The notes under the pieces: model-generated
What the model saw: the letters and a program-made list of their open reading frames with translations, nothing else
What the model was told of the DNA's origin: nothing
The model's database searches: none
Assembly (NCBI RefSeq): GCF_000151315.2
Contig: NW_011887292.1
Location: forward strand, 971,534 to 1,035,533
Reading direction: 5' to 3'
DNA length: 64,000 bases
Source: Capsaspora owczarzaki ATCC 30864
Taxonomy: Eukaryota > Opisthokonta > Filasterea
Translations under genes and position numbers: made by a program
Shown: positions 1 to 11,283 of the stretch, one piece after another
Numbering within the stretch: the first letter of the stretch is position 1
Layout of the letters: the number at the start of each line of letters is the position of its first letter

Positions 1-3000
1 ACCTCGTGTTTGGTCGTTTTGTCAGGCATTTCGCGCTTTGTGACTCAGAAGTTAAGCTGGAACCTGATCAACAAGTTTCCGGTGAGACCCGTCAATCACA
101 CACGTCTGACGATGGTAGTGCTTGCCTTCTCACTTGTTGCTGAACCCGTTCTGACCCTGCTCGCTCTTTAGCACAACACCTTTCACTGGGAAGGCATCGA
201 TGGCTCCCGCGTGCTGACTCATTTCCCGCCAGCCGATACCTACAACTCTCAAGTCTTGCCTGACGAGGTACCTGCTGGTTTGTGGGAATATTGTTTTTTT
301 TTTGGTTTTTTGGTCGTTTGTTACATTTCACCTTTCGGTTGCGTTTTCTTTGACAGGTGATGAAGTCCATTACAAACTTCAAAGACCATGGCCGATCACG
401 CGAGTCCATGATGCTCTTTGGCCACGGTGATGGTGGAGGCGGCCCGCAAATGGTCATGCTTGAGCGGATGCGTCGCATGCAAGATTGCGACGGCGTGCCC
501 AAGTACGTGTTTGTGCTCTTGACATGTTTGTTTTGCTTTGAACTGATCGTTTCAATTGCGGCTGTCCTTTTTTTTTTTTTTTTGTTTCAAAGAATCAATG
601 TCCGCTCGCCCGACGAATTCTTCACCCGCGTCGAGGCCGAAATGGCCCAGGAAGACCAGCTGCTGACGTGGGTCGGTGAGCTCTACCTCGAGCTGCACCG
701 TGGCACGTACACATCGCAGGCCAACAACAAGAAAGGAAATCGCAAGGGAGAGCTGCTGCTGCGCAACGTCGAGATGCTCGTGTCAATTGTGCAAGCTCTC
801 AACCTTCCGGGACCTGCCGAGGCCAAATCCGAGCTTGACCGTCTTTGGAAGCTGCTCTTGCTCAACCAGTTCCACGACGTGCTTCCTGGCAGCTCTATCG
901 CTATGGTTTATCGCGATTCGGACCGCCATTATGCCGGTACCTGTTTCCCTGGTTGTGTTTGTTGTTGGCTTGTGGCAGGAATCGGCAGATGACTGATTTC
1001 ATGGTTTTTTTCCCCCCGCTCCAGATATTACCGCTTCCGGTAATTCGCTGCTCCAGACTGCACTGTCCACTCTGTCGTCGAGCTCGAAGGTATGTCACGC
1101 GTCGTCTTTGTGGTTTGGACTTGCGGTTGGATGAACCACTCACCCTCTGTTTGTTTTTGTGCATGAGAAGACGTCCAACGAATCTCTCGTCGTCATGAAC
1201 ACCCTGAGCTGGGAGCGGACGAGTGTAGTGCAGACTGCCGACGGAGGATTCGGTAACGATCTGCGTTTCGTTGTTCGTCGCAGTGCACGCTTTTGCTCAA
1301 CGCCGTCTTTTCGGTTTGCAGGTTTGGTCACGGTTCCTGCGATTGGTACTTCCCTCGTCCCGTCCGAGAGCATCCAAGACATCAGCGCGCCCGTCGTAGC
1401 TCAGAAGACCGATTCCAATGTGAGTTATCTCAAGTGGTTTTGTGTTTGCGGTGCAGGTGTCCAAATTCACAACATTGCTGCGCAGACTTGGATCCTTGAG
1501 AACAATGTTTTGCGCGCCGAGTTCAACGCACAAGGCGCCCTCATCAGCCTGATTCAGTCTGAAACGGGTCGCGAAGCCATCGCTCGCGGTGGCGATGGCG
1601 GCAATCGGTTTGTGCTGTTCGATGACATTCCTCTCTTCTGGGACGCTTGGGATATGCAAGAGTACCATCTCGAGAAAAGGTTAGGGTTGGCGGACACTCT
1701 ATTTGTGGTGGATCTCGCGCAATATTGTGTTTTTCGCTCACTCTCACTTGTTTTTTTTTTGTCGACGGTTGACTTTCATTGCCTCCTTAGCCACCTTGTT
1801 CACAGCGACGCCGGCGTTGTTGTTCGACCGACTGTGTCTCCTCTGGTTGGCGAGCTCGAGTTCACCATTCCGATTTCTGCCCGCTCAACCATCAGGCAAA
1901 CCGTTCGGTTGACGCACGGCCAGCGCTTTGTCGAGTTTGCGACGCAGGTGCGACTCCCATATGCAAAGATTGTTGGTACTGTTCATGCACAGACTCACAA
2001 GTATTCTCCGTAAAAATCTGGGTGGGCTGTCTCTACTCTGGTTTCGTCTGGTTTCCATCAGGTCGACTGGCACGAGGCGCGCAAATGTCTCAAGGTCGAA
2101 TTCCCGATGAACGTTCGCACCAGCCTTGCGACATATGACATCCAGTTTGGCTTTGTTCAGCGTCCGACCCACACCAACACGTCCTGGGATATGGGTATGA
2201 CAAAGCTCCAATCATTGTCGTGTTCTCTAGCAGCTTGCCGGAGGGAGTTGCAAATGCTCATCTGTTTCCTTCCATTCTTCCCGCTCGACAGCCAAGTTTG
2301 AAGTCTGTGGCCACCGTTACGGCGATCTCTCCGAGCACGGATTTGGCATTGCGCTTCTGAATGATTGCAAGTACGGATACTCGGCTCGAGGCAATGTCAT
2401 GCGCCTGTCTCTGCTCCGCGCGCCCAAGGCACCCGATGCGGAATGCGACATGGGTCTGCACACGTTTACGTACGCCATCATGCCTCACCAAGGGTCATTC
2501 CAGGAGGGCGGTGTTGTGCGAGCTGCTGCGGAGCTCAACTCGCCGCTCTTGGTGGTTCCAGGTCATGCTCAGAGTCGTAAGTTGGCGTCTAGTCGAGTTG
2601 CTAGAGAGTTTGATTTTTATGGACACAGCTCACTGTGCTTTCCTTCGAAAACACAAGGCTCGTTCTTTTCGTTGCTGCCCGCATCGACGAGCGTGGTGAT
2701 TGAGGCAATCAAGCCAGCCGAATCCGCCCCCAAGAAGCTTGTACTACGCCTGTTCGAGTCGTATGGAGGGCAGGCTCGCGGTAACTAGACAATAGTTGAT
2801 TTTGTGCGTACCTGCTGGATTCAGCGTTTTCTCATCGTTTCACGTCGACAGTCACGCTTGCCAGCACGCTCCCGATTGCCAGTGTTCAGCTCTCCAACAT
2901 TATCGAGGTTGATTCGGGCAGTCCTCTCGACTGGAATCAGGCGACAGGGGTGACGTTGACATTCCATGCTTTTGAGGTCAAAACTCTGCTCGTTACGCTT

Positions 3001-3009
3001 CAAGAGTAA
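1..3009 (+). CDS. MAN2C1: Cytosolic alpha-mannosidase, MAN2C1 type (GH38), 5' partial
   Basis: The gene runs in from the left edge; the first visible exon starts near 26. Free-oligosaccharide alpha-mannosidases of this type trim mannose from glycans released into the cytosol. Exons read about 26-81, 172-267, 357-502, 593-936, 1025-1089, 1171-1252, 1322-1419 and on to 1679, 1806-1947, 2062-2194, 2292-2576, 2658-2780 and 2852-3009, with stop TAA at 3007. Conserved MAN2C1 blocks are seen in order: [67 protein letters not shown] and [12 protein letters not shown]. No signal peptide can be judged because the N terminus is missing. The join near 1420-1456 is uncertain: either a very short intron or read-through of an open stretch. 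The family call is secure; exact borders are hand-made. Confidence 0.93.
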
Positions 3010-3240
3010 TCGCGAGACTCACGAGAGACTTTGACACGAACTTTGGAATCCACGACGGATTGTCTTTCATGCTTGTATGATAGTTGTTACAAATCAAAAA
3101 AGTGTCAAACAAAAAAATAATACCAACATTTTTCACTATTATGCGCGACCTCGCAGAACATTAGCATCCTCACTACTTAGACTGTTGAGCAAATACCCGC
3201 TAGCAAGGTGTGGTTTGTCTGCGTGGGAGTTCAGCGTCAG

Positions 3241-4065
3241 TTAACACGATGCATCATTGACCAACGCAAACCAAAATCCCTTACTTTGAAGCTCGTAGAG
3301 CTGAGCTGTCTTGAATTTCACGTCTTGCCGTGTCAGCTCCAATTGCTTGTCAATATTATCGCGATCTACAAAGCATGGTCCATGTGCAGTTTCGAGGTTG
3401 TATAAGCGGGGGTCGACCTCGAAACCAAATCTGCTTGCACTCGAAACAAACCTTTCTGAATCATCCCAATGGCTTTGTCCTTCTGCACGCGCAGGAAGAG
3501 CGGCCCGATGGCCATCCACAGCTTTGATCCTGCAGAATAAAGAGCATGCACATATGTAGGCCAAAAGTGAGTCTGGGCATGAGTGAGTATGAGTGGGCGA
3601 AGGAAGTTCCCATGTGAACCCCTCTGGCCTGTGTCACTGCTTCAGTCCCCCACCACGGCGACCCAATCCATGCCAGCTACACACACATAAACATGCACAT
3701 GCACTCCAGTTGCTTACCTTCGCTGGGCGGGATTGCCTTGATGCCGTTGACGGCCTCGCGACAACTCTGTCGTTTCCTGTCGAGTTCGACCATCTGTGTG
3801 TGCCACCGTTCCCGCCAACCCCCGCCAGTCATCAGTCATCAGTCATCCGTCGTGCAACAGTTCAAGTGAGATTGAGATTGTGAGATTGTGAGCTTTTGTT
3901 GAGACTCGTCATTCGTCTCACTCATTCCTCCCTTGTTGTCCCCCCCCCTGTTCCCCCATGTTCCCCCTCTGCATCCAGTCTCACCTCCTGCTTCCCGTCA
4001 AGCACTTCCTCAGCCAGCGCTTCAACGCGAGCCAAGTCGCTCAGCAAATTCTGCACGTTCGCCAT
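3241..4065 (-). CDS. PDRG1: PDRG1-like prefoldin-related protein
   Basis: Small four-exon gene on the minus strand. It starts at 4065 (MANVQNLLSDLARVEALAEE), continues through exons near 3791-3716 and 3531-3453, and ends from about 3371 to a TAA at 3241. The product is roughly 125 residues, all helical, with the PDRG1 pattern: an N-terminal LAEEVL-type helix, a central segment ending MIQKD, and a C-terminal coiled helix (RDNIDKQLELTRQ). PDRG1 is the beta-prefoldin-like subunit of the R2TP/URI prefoldin-like chaperone complex, which helps assemble RNA polymerases and PIKK kinases. Joins were chosen because they keep the frame and rebuild the family order. The last residues (after ELQ) may instead be spliced at a GTAAGG donor, so the C terminus is uncertain. 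It is divergent from the next gene with only 150 bases between the starts. Confidence 0.82.
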
Positions 4066-4215
4066 TCGCAGTAAACACCAAAATAAAAAAAAGACTGTCT
4101 CTCCATTTGGCTCAGTCTTGCTTTATTTGGCTTTTCTCAGACTTGGTCTTTATTGCACCTGAAATTCGAAAACTCGCTCCGCCCTCCCCCCCAAATAGCA
4201 ATACAGAGCCATACA
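4066..4215. promoter_or_regulatory. Compact divergent promoter, PDRG1 / ABC1 fusion gene
   Basis: Only 150 bases separate the two start codons on opposite strands. The stretch is A/T- and C-rich without a TATA box that I can recognise. It must hold both 5' UTRs and any shared promoter. Confidence 0.5.
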
Positions 4216-7200
4216 ATGGCGATGGCTGGTCCTCGTGAAGCAGCGAACGCGTTCATTGCCGCGCTGAGCGACGCCGTGCAGAGCATTCGGTCGACCGATC
4301 CGAGCGCAGACGCAGCCCAGACACCCTCTTCATCATCGTCATCGCCATCCGCTACTCATAGCAGCAGCAGCAGGGATACTGCGATGCTGCGAGGCGTCTT
4401 CCAGTTCCGCGTCAGCAATCCCGACATGCAGTTTGTCGTTGATCTCGCTGCGACTCCGCCAGTCTGGCTGGGCACTGCATCCGCGCCAGGTAGTACAGAG
4501 AGCAACACACACACTCAATGCAGACACACACACACTTCAGCCAGGCACGGAGGGGTGCGCTTGTCGACAACCCTCAACCGGCTTGACCTGATCACGTCCC
4601 CCTCCATGCTGTCGTGCTGGTTGGACTCAAAGTCTCACTCCTATGTTGTGCTTGATTCTTGTGGGATTATAGATTGCACGCTGATATGCGCGATTGAGGA
4701 CTTGCAAGCGATTGCGATGGGCCAAATGTCCATGCCGACCGCGGTTTTGCGACGTAAGATCAAGATTGAAGGCAACCGGAACAGCCTGCTGCAGCTCGCT
4801 CCAGTGTTCAAACGTGCTGCTGCTGCTCACCATGCAACATCAAGCAACAAGTCTGCGGCGCATGGAATTCACGCGAACGGGGTCATTGCCCAGCGCCTGG
4901 CCGAAATTGCCGCCACAAACTCAAACTCAAACTCGCCAGCGCCGTCGTCGTCAGCCGACAGCAGACTTGGCAGCTCAATCCAAGGAGCTCCGACGTATGA
5001 GATGCGTCTGACATCGCGCGCGCATTGGGCTCACGACATGTCCGCCACCGAGTGTCCTGCATGCTTGGTGCGGTTCTCTTTGATGGTGCGGCGCCACCAC
5101 TGCCGCTTCTGTGGAATGGTCTTTTGCGCCACATGCACCGCCCATACCCTTGCAGATGCACGCGTGTGTTTGACTTGCTTTCCCGTGGCCATCGCTGCAC
5201 GGCTCAGCGATCCCATCCCGTTCGGCATGCTCACAGCTGCCGAGAAACTGCGCTTGGCAGACATGTCGCGTTTGACTTCCCGAGCCGAAAGTATCGCCGA
5301 GACACCATCAGAGGACGACGAAAGCCCAGGCGACCTTGCCAATGGCGGTGGTGATGACTCGGACGATCTGTCGCCGGAACTCATCATCTACTCGCCTCCT
5401 CGCGATGCTCATCATCACCTCCGTCGTGCCAACTCAGACACGGTTGTCGAAGAATCCGTCCAGCTGCTTGGACAGATGCCCGGCTATCGCATTGTTGCTC
5501 CACCCAGTTCCAGAGCGGCAGGCGCCGAGTCCACTTCTACGGCTGCGGCGCTTGAGGAAGGCCTGCTGCGTCGCCGATTCAAACAGAGCGTCACGTCGGT
5601 GCAGGAACAGCAAGTGACTGCCATGGTCGGAGGCGCACCAGCATCCTTGCGGGCCTACCACGGTGTTCATCCCAGCGAGCTCGGTCAGTCACAAGCGCCG
5701 CCAAGTCCCATGACCGCCCGTTTCGCCTCCATGGAGGCCAAGTTGGATCGCTTGCAGTTCCAACTTGCAGCCCCAGCCAGTGCGTCCTTACCCGCACCGA
5801 CTCGCCGACTGCCAAACCGCCGACAGCACTCTGCTGGCTCGTCTGCTGGCTCGCTGGCGCGTCTCCTTTTGGGCGTGTTGGCGATTGCACTGGCCCTGTT
5901 GGCACTTTTCTATCTCTTCATGCCCCGTTTGCTCGAAAAGCAGGCAGGATATGCACAGGACCGTATCACGCGGTTTGTTGCCCACATCGGCAGCACAACT
6001 CCAATCCGCGACACCCTAGCCCCACGTTTGCTTCCAGTCGTAGCCTGGCTGCAGAGCACGACCATCCAGACCATTTCTGTAGTTTTGGACGTCTATCACA
6101 ACACGAGCCTCGTTCTGCTCGCCTTGGGAGCGGCCCCGCTCGCGCTGCTCTTGTTTGTTCTCTTCGTTCGATCCTCCAAAGGTCTATTTGCCCGTCGCGT
6201 TTCGGTATACTACACCGCCGTCGTGGTGATTTCCCATCTCAAGTTTGCACAATTGTACTCTTCCTACTTTCGGCTCAGCAAGGAGGAGGACGACCTTTAC
6301 TGGCAAACGGTTCATTCCCGCAACGCTCGTCGTGTTTTCAACGCCATTGTGTCGCTCAAGGGCTTCTGGGTCAAAGTTGGCCAGTACATGAGTGCTCGCA
6401 GCGATGTGCTTCCCGACGCTTGGTGAGCGTGCTGTTGCGAATCGCATTTTTGTGCTCGATGGGCTGCTGACTTGTTTGCCCATGCGTGCGTGCTTTCTGA
6501 TTTTTTTGTTTGTTGAACAATGCGTCGCTCATCACAGGATCACGGAACTCGTGCGCCTGCAAGACCAAATGCCGCCGCAGCCATTCTCGGACGTCGAGGC
6601 GACCATTCGCGAAGACTTTGGCCGGGAAGCGCACGAGCTGTTTGAAACAATCGAAAAGACTCCCATCGCAGCAGCATCGATTGCCCAGGTTCACCGAGCC
6701 ACGCTGAAAAACGGCACGCCGGTGGTGGTGAAAGTGCAGCATCGCGACGTTGACCGCATTATGCGCCAAGACATGGTGAATCTGGAGGTGATCATGACGG
6801 GTGTGGCCTACCTCAACCCGGAGTTTGATTTTCGGCCGGTGGTTGTCGAGTGGGCGAAGGAAGCAGTCAAGGAGCTGGACTTTCATAACGAGGCCGAGAA
6901 CATGGCCACGGTTGCGACCAATCTCCGCCTGGCTGATATTGACGTGATTATTCCAGACGTTGTTCCAGACTGCACGTCCGAGCGAGTTCTTGTGCAGACT
7001 TTTGTCGACGGATTCAAGGTGACCGACCTTGCGGAACTGGATCGTTGTGGAGTCGATCGACTGGCCCTTGTTCGCCGCATCTGCCAGGCGTACGCACACC
7101 AGGTGTATATTGACGGATTTTTCAACGCCGATCCCCATGCCGGGTAAGCAAGCATTTGCGCCTTGGGTATTTATTGTTTGTTTGTGTGGCTGGATTGGGT

Positions 7201-9268
7201 CAAACTATTCACGTTTCTGCTGCCTCTCATTCTTGATGGATCTGACTGGCGCGTCTGACAGGAACATTCTCGTGGACGTGCGCGATGGCAAAGCCACTCC
7301 GGTGTTGCTTGACTTTGGCCTCACCAAGAAGATCAACCAGCGCATGCGCCTGGCCTTCTCGCGGATGATTCATGCGGCAGCAGCAATGGATTACGGCGGG
7401 CTCTTGCTTGCATTTGAAGAAATGGGGCTCAAGCTCAACCGCGACGATCCAATGGAAGATATGAATGCGATTCGGTGAGAAAGAAGAAGCGCGAGAATGA
7501 TTGCTTGGGGCGGGATAAAAACGTTGCCTGACCTTGTTGCTGCTGCTGCTGCTATTCTCCAGCTTTGTTCTGCGCGATACTTCTCCCTCCGCCGAGGCCC
7601 GTGACGAATTCAACAAGCACGTCAAGGCACAGATGGAGCAGTACAACCAACTTCCTCGATCCAAACGCAACCCAGTCGACTCATGGCCGGGAGAGCTGGT
7701 CTTCTTCTTCCGCGTGACGCAACTGCTTCGCGGATTGTGCAGCGCCGTGGACGTCAGGCTGCCCTATCTGAGCGTGATGACACCGTACGCGCGGCTGGCG
7801 CTGCTGGACAAGTTTCCACACTCGCAACACGCCCGACACGTCGTGTTTCCATCTCCAGTCCCGTCGTCGCTTGACACACGCGTGCGCCGACTCTTGCACG
7901 AGTTGCACCAGCGCGAAGAGTTTGTTGGCATCCAAGTTGCCGTTTTCCGGCAGGGCGTTCAAATTGTCGACGCGTGTGCAGGCACCCTGGGCACGGTTGA
8001 TCCACGTCCAGTGCGGCCTGACTCGCTTTTCAACGTCTTTTCTGCCACCAAGCCTGTGGCTGCATTGGCGGTGAGTGTCTTGTGTTTGTTTTTCAGAATC
8101 AGTTTCTGGTTCCGATGTGCTTGCCTTGCTCAATTTCATTTCTTTTGCTTGTTTTTTTTTGTTTTGCTCTCTGTGTGTGCCTTTTTTTTGGGTCCATCAA
8201 TAATAGGTGCACGTGTTGGCCAGCCGTGGGCTCATTCGCTACTCGGATCGCGTTTCGAAATATTGGCCAGAGTTTGCGCAGAATGGCAAGGGAGATTGCA
8301 CTGTCGCCCAAGCGCTGTCGCATACGGCAGGCCTGCACGCCGCCGTTGGCGGGGGTACAACTCTTGACGAGTTGGTAGACTACGACAAGATGCTTGACAA
8401 GGTCGCCAAGGCCACCCCAGTGCACCCTCCAGGCAAAGAGGCGCACTACCACTACCTGTCCTTCGGATGGTTACTCGGCGGCATCGTGCAATCAAAGCTG
8501 ACTGGAGGACGCAGTCTTTCCGATATTGTAAAGACCGAGATCGTCGAGCCGCTGGGCATCCAACACGAGGCTTTCATTGGGCTGCCGCTGGACGATCAGC
8601 CCGCGCTGATCGATCGCTGTGCCACGCTCATCAACAGCTTTGGCAAAGACGGCGGCGCACCGTCTGCCGAGGAAATCCAAGGCATGGTTCGAGCCATGCG
8701 TGCCGGGCAGACGGATCGTGCCACCGCGGCCGCCATTCCGAGCGCTTTCGCGGACGGCGACATTTCCCGCGTGGCTCGTGGCGGCGGATCTCCGCTGGAC
8801 CCTTGCTTGTTCAACCTGGCACGGGTTCGAAAGGCTGCCATCCCTGCCGCGAACGGCCACTTCAGTGCTCGCGCCTTGGCCAAAATCTACGCTTCGTTGG
8901 CTTGCGGTGGAGCGATTCCCCAATCCACTGGCGCTGACCATCGTCCACACCGACTGCTCTCAGCCGACACGGTGTCTGATATGCGGACGCAAGTGGCCGT
9001 CGAGCGCAGCCCGTTCACCGGCGAAGCCATCCGCTACGGCCTGGGCGTGCGAATCTACGGTCTCGAAAACCCAGTCACCGGCTCGGTCGCGTACACTGCG
9101 TTTGGCCACTCTGGCATTGGCGGTTCCATTGCCCTTTGCGACGCCGACTCGCAAGTGTCGATTGCCATCACCGTCAACAAGCTGACCATGACGCGCGCAT
9201 GCACGAACGAGATTGTGCAGTTTGTGTGTGAAGCGCTCGGCATTGGGCTTCCCGTTGGGTTTGAGTGA
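4216..9268 (+). CDS. SCP2 - FYVE - transmembrane - ABC1/UbiB kinase - beta-lactamase-like fusion
   Basis: Six exons: 4216-4489, 4673-6422, 6538-7143, 7263-7475, 7563-8070 and 8207-9268. They total 4413 bases (1470 residues) with all phases agreeing. Domain order: SCP2-like lipid carrier (about residues 55-140; DCTLICAIEDLQAIAMGQ, KIEGN), FYVE finger (about 4.99-5.19 kb; WAHD, RRHHCRFCG, ARVC and all four Cys pairs), Ser-rich linker, two hydrophobic helices (about 5850-5935 and 6110-6175), ABC1/UbiB kinase, then a class C beta-lactamase/LACTB-like serine hydrolase. The kinase keeps KVGQ, the AAAS loop, VVVKVQ, ELDFxxEAEN, FNADPHAGN and DFG, so it should be able to bind ATP. The hydrolase keeps the SATK (SxxK) motif at 8041-8052, YLS and HSG. 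ABC1 plus beta-lactamase fusions are known in plants; the SCP2-FYVE front end suggests PI3P-membrane targeting and lipid handling (inference). Confidence 0.9.
4490..4672 (+). other. Frame-preserving intron inside the SCP2 domain
   Basis: This 183-base intron (GTAGTA...TATAG) has length divisible by three and no in-frame stop, so an unspliced transcript stays open. Removing it joins the two halves of the SCP2 fold at an Asp codon and restores family spacing, which is why it is called an intron. It contains a short CA repeat near 4505-4532. Confidence 0.75.
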
Positions 9269-9401
9269 GCTGTCGAGTAGTTCATGTTTGTATGATTATA
9301 AGTCTACTTTTTTTCTTGTTCTGTTCGTTTATTTCAGCTCAGATTTCTCAGTCCTAAAATTATCAGATTTTCTCAAAGCGTCACTTTTTGCACTTTTTGC
9401 A

Positions 9402-11086
9402 ATGCAGCAGCAGCAGCAAGACGACGCGCAGCCCGTGCCCGCGTTCGTCGCGCGCCTCGCCAACGCCCGCCGGATTTCCGTGATGCTCAAGTCCATTCTG
9501 CTTACTGATGTGCGCACTTGCATTGCGAAGGGGCAAGGGGGTTGGGGGGGATGGAAGCGAAGTTGCATGCCAGTTTGTTGTTTTCCCGCCAAAATCTCAC
9601 CCTCTCTCTCGCTGCGTTTTCCACCCATTTTCTTCCTTCTCGCGCGGCTCAACGCTCTTGGAGTGTAGAAGAACGCAGTAGCCACTGTCTTCATTCTGCC
9701 AGGCGGGATCAAGTTTGTCGCCGAAGACGCCAAGAGCATGCAGGCCAACGCGTTTCTTCAAGTGAGTGTCTTGCATCGATCCGCTTCCTCCTCATGCAGA
9801 GATCAATGAGCAAAACACAGTCAGATTGGATATGCAGGATGTTTAGAGATTTGCAGCTGCTGGAAAGAGCAGGAACGGAACAACACCCACTCACTTCTTA
9901 CTGGTTTGCTCATCCAGGCTGCAATCTTCTTGCAATACACTTGCCCTGCGGAGCTTCCGCCCTTCAAGATCCATCTGGAAAAGCTTCTAGATTGTCTCAA
10001 CATTTTCTCAAGCGGAACGGCGCCGGCACCAGCACCAACCGCACTCAAATTGACGTATTGCGGACCAGGATCGGTGCTGAACTTGTTGTACGTTCATCGC
10101 CAAAACCGCGCGTACATTGGTGTTTGTGGTGATGGGGTACCGCTGCTTCAAAAACGAAGGCTGCTGTTGCTTTATGATGGCACTCATACCCACACGCGAT
10201 TGCAAATCTCACAGATTGGAAGAAGGCGGTGTGTTTGCCGATTGCGATCTGCGCACGCTCGAGCCTGACGATATTCTGGACTTTGCCTTCAACAGCTTTG
10301 GCGTTCACAACAAGCTCATTGTGAAGGTACGAAGCAAGTTTGTTGATCCATGCGCAAGAGCATACGCAAGCAGTTTTTGCTGCTCGGGTTGCTCAACTTT
10401 TTCTTCCCCCCCCCTTCGCTCCCTCGATTCTTTTCCTCCCCTCTGGCAATCATCCTTGCCCTACGAGCAGTCAGAAGGCATGAAGGGCGCATTTGCCGAG
10501 CTGGATACCTCGAGCGAGTTTTTGGAAGTGGTCATGTCGCCCGATGAACCGTATTTGCGGCTTTCCACAACAGGCCAAGCTGGCCAAGTGAATGTACGTG
10601 TTACGTGTTGGCGTTGTGCACTCTGTGGCCAGCGCATCGTCTGGCAGTCAGTCGGCCGTCCTGTATGGTTGACTTGGCAATCTTTTTTTTTTTTTTTTCG
10701 CGCTTCTTCGGGCTTTTATTATTGCTTTCTCCCCTCTGCAGGTCGACTTCCCCTTTGACTCTTTCGTCATTGAAACGTTCGAGTGCTTCCGACCGCAGTG
10801 CAACCGGTACCGAATGTCTTTGATTGCCCCTTCCATCAAGGGTCTGGCAATCTCCACCAAGACGTCCATGCGCATGAATGCGCGCGGCTTTCTGTCCTTG
10901 CAGTTTATGATTTCCAACGAGGACAGCCAAGTCAGCTTTGTCGAGTATCTGTGCGCGCCAGAAGATGCGAACGAGGACAGCGAGCGCGACGAGGAGAGCG
11001 AGCTCAGCGGCACGGATTCGGCACACCTGCTCGATGGGCAGCCCTCGTACGCGCACCACGAAGTCTCTGCGCCCATGGAGCAGTAG
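9402..11086 (+). CDS. RAD1: RAD1, 9-1-1 checkpoint clamp subunit
   Basis: Six exons: 9402-9509, 9669-9761, 9918-10087, 10215-10326, 10471-10593 and 10742-11086. They sum to 951 bases (316 residues; human RAD1 has 282). The sliding-clamp fold is recognisable from family blocks: GGIKFVAEDAKSMQANAFLQ, HLEKLLDCLNIF, LEEGGV, FAELDTSSEFLEVVMSPD, PYLRLSTTGQAG and RGFLSLQFMISNED. RAD1 forms the PCNA-like ring with RAD9 and HUS1 that is loaded at damaged DNA and activates ATR signalling. The N terminus has a short Gln run. The tail after the clamp core is acidic (ED/ES repeats) and extra to the human protein. The start is the first ATG giving the conserved strand; only 133 bases separate it from the preceding stop. 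Intron 1 carries an E2F-like site. Confidence 0.95.
9581..9594. promoter_or_regulatory. E2F-like site in RAD1 intron 1
   Basis: TTTTCCCGCCAAAA, a near-symmetric full E2F consensus, lies in the first intron about 75 bases past the exon 1 border. Confidence 0.45.
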
Positions 11087-11283
11087 CTTTTGTCCTGCGT
11101 CTGCTGTTGATACCTGCTGGGGAAACATGTACTTTACGAGCGGTTGCGATGTATTTATGTTAATATGAGCTGTACTTTAACGATTGTTTGCTTCCTTTCG
11201 AATCCTTTCGAATGTTTTTGCTCCTTGCCAAAAAACCGATCTACTAGAAAGTGTTGTTGCGTTGCAGTCACTCTTATTCTCAG

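Noticed and set aside
3593-3883. 96-residue plus-strand frame over PDRG1
   Set aside because: Overlaps PDRG1 introns and exons on the opposite strand and shows no domain.
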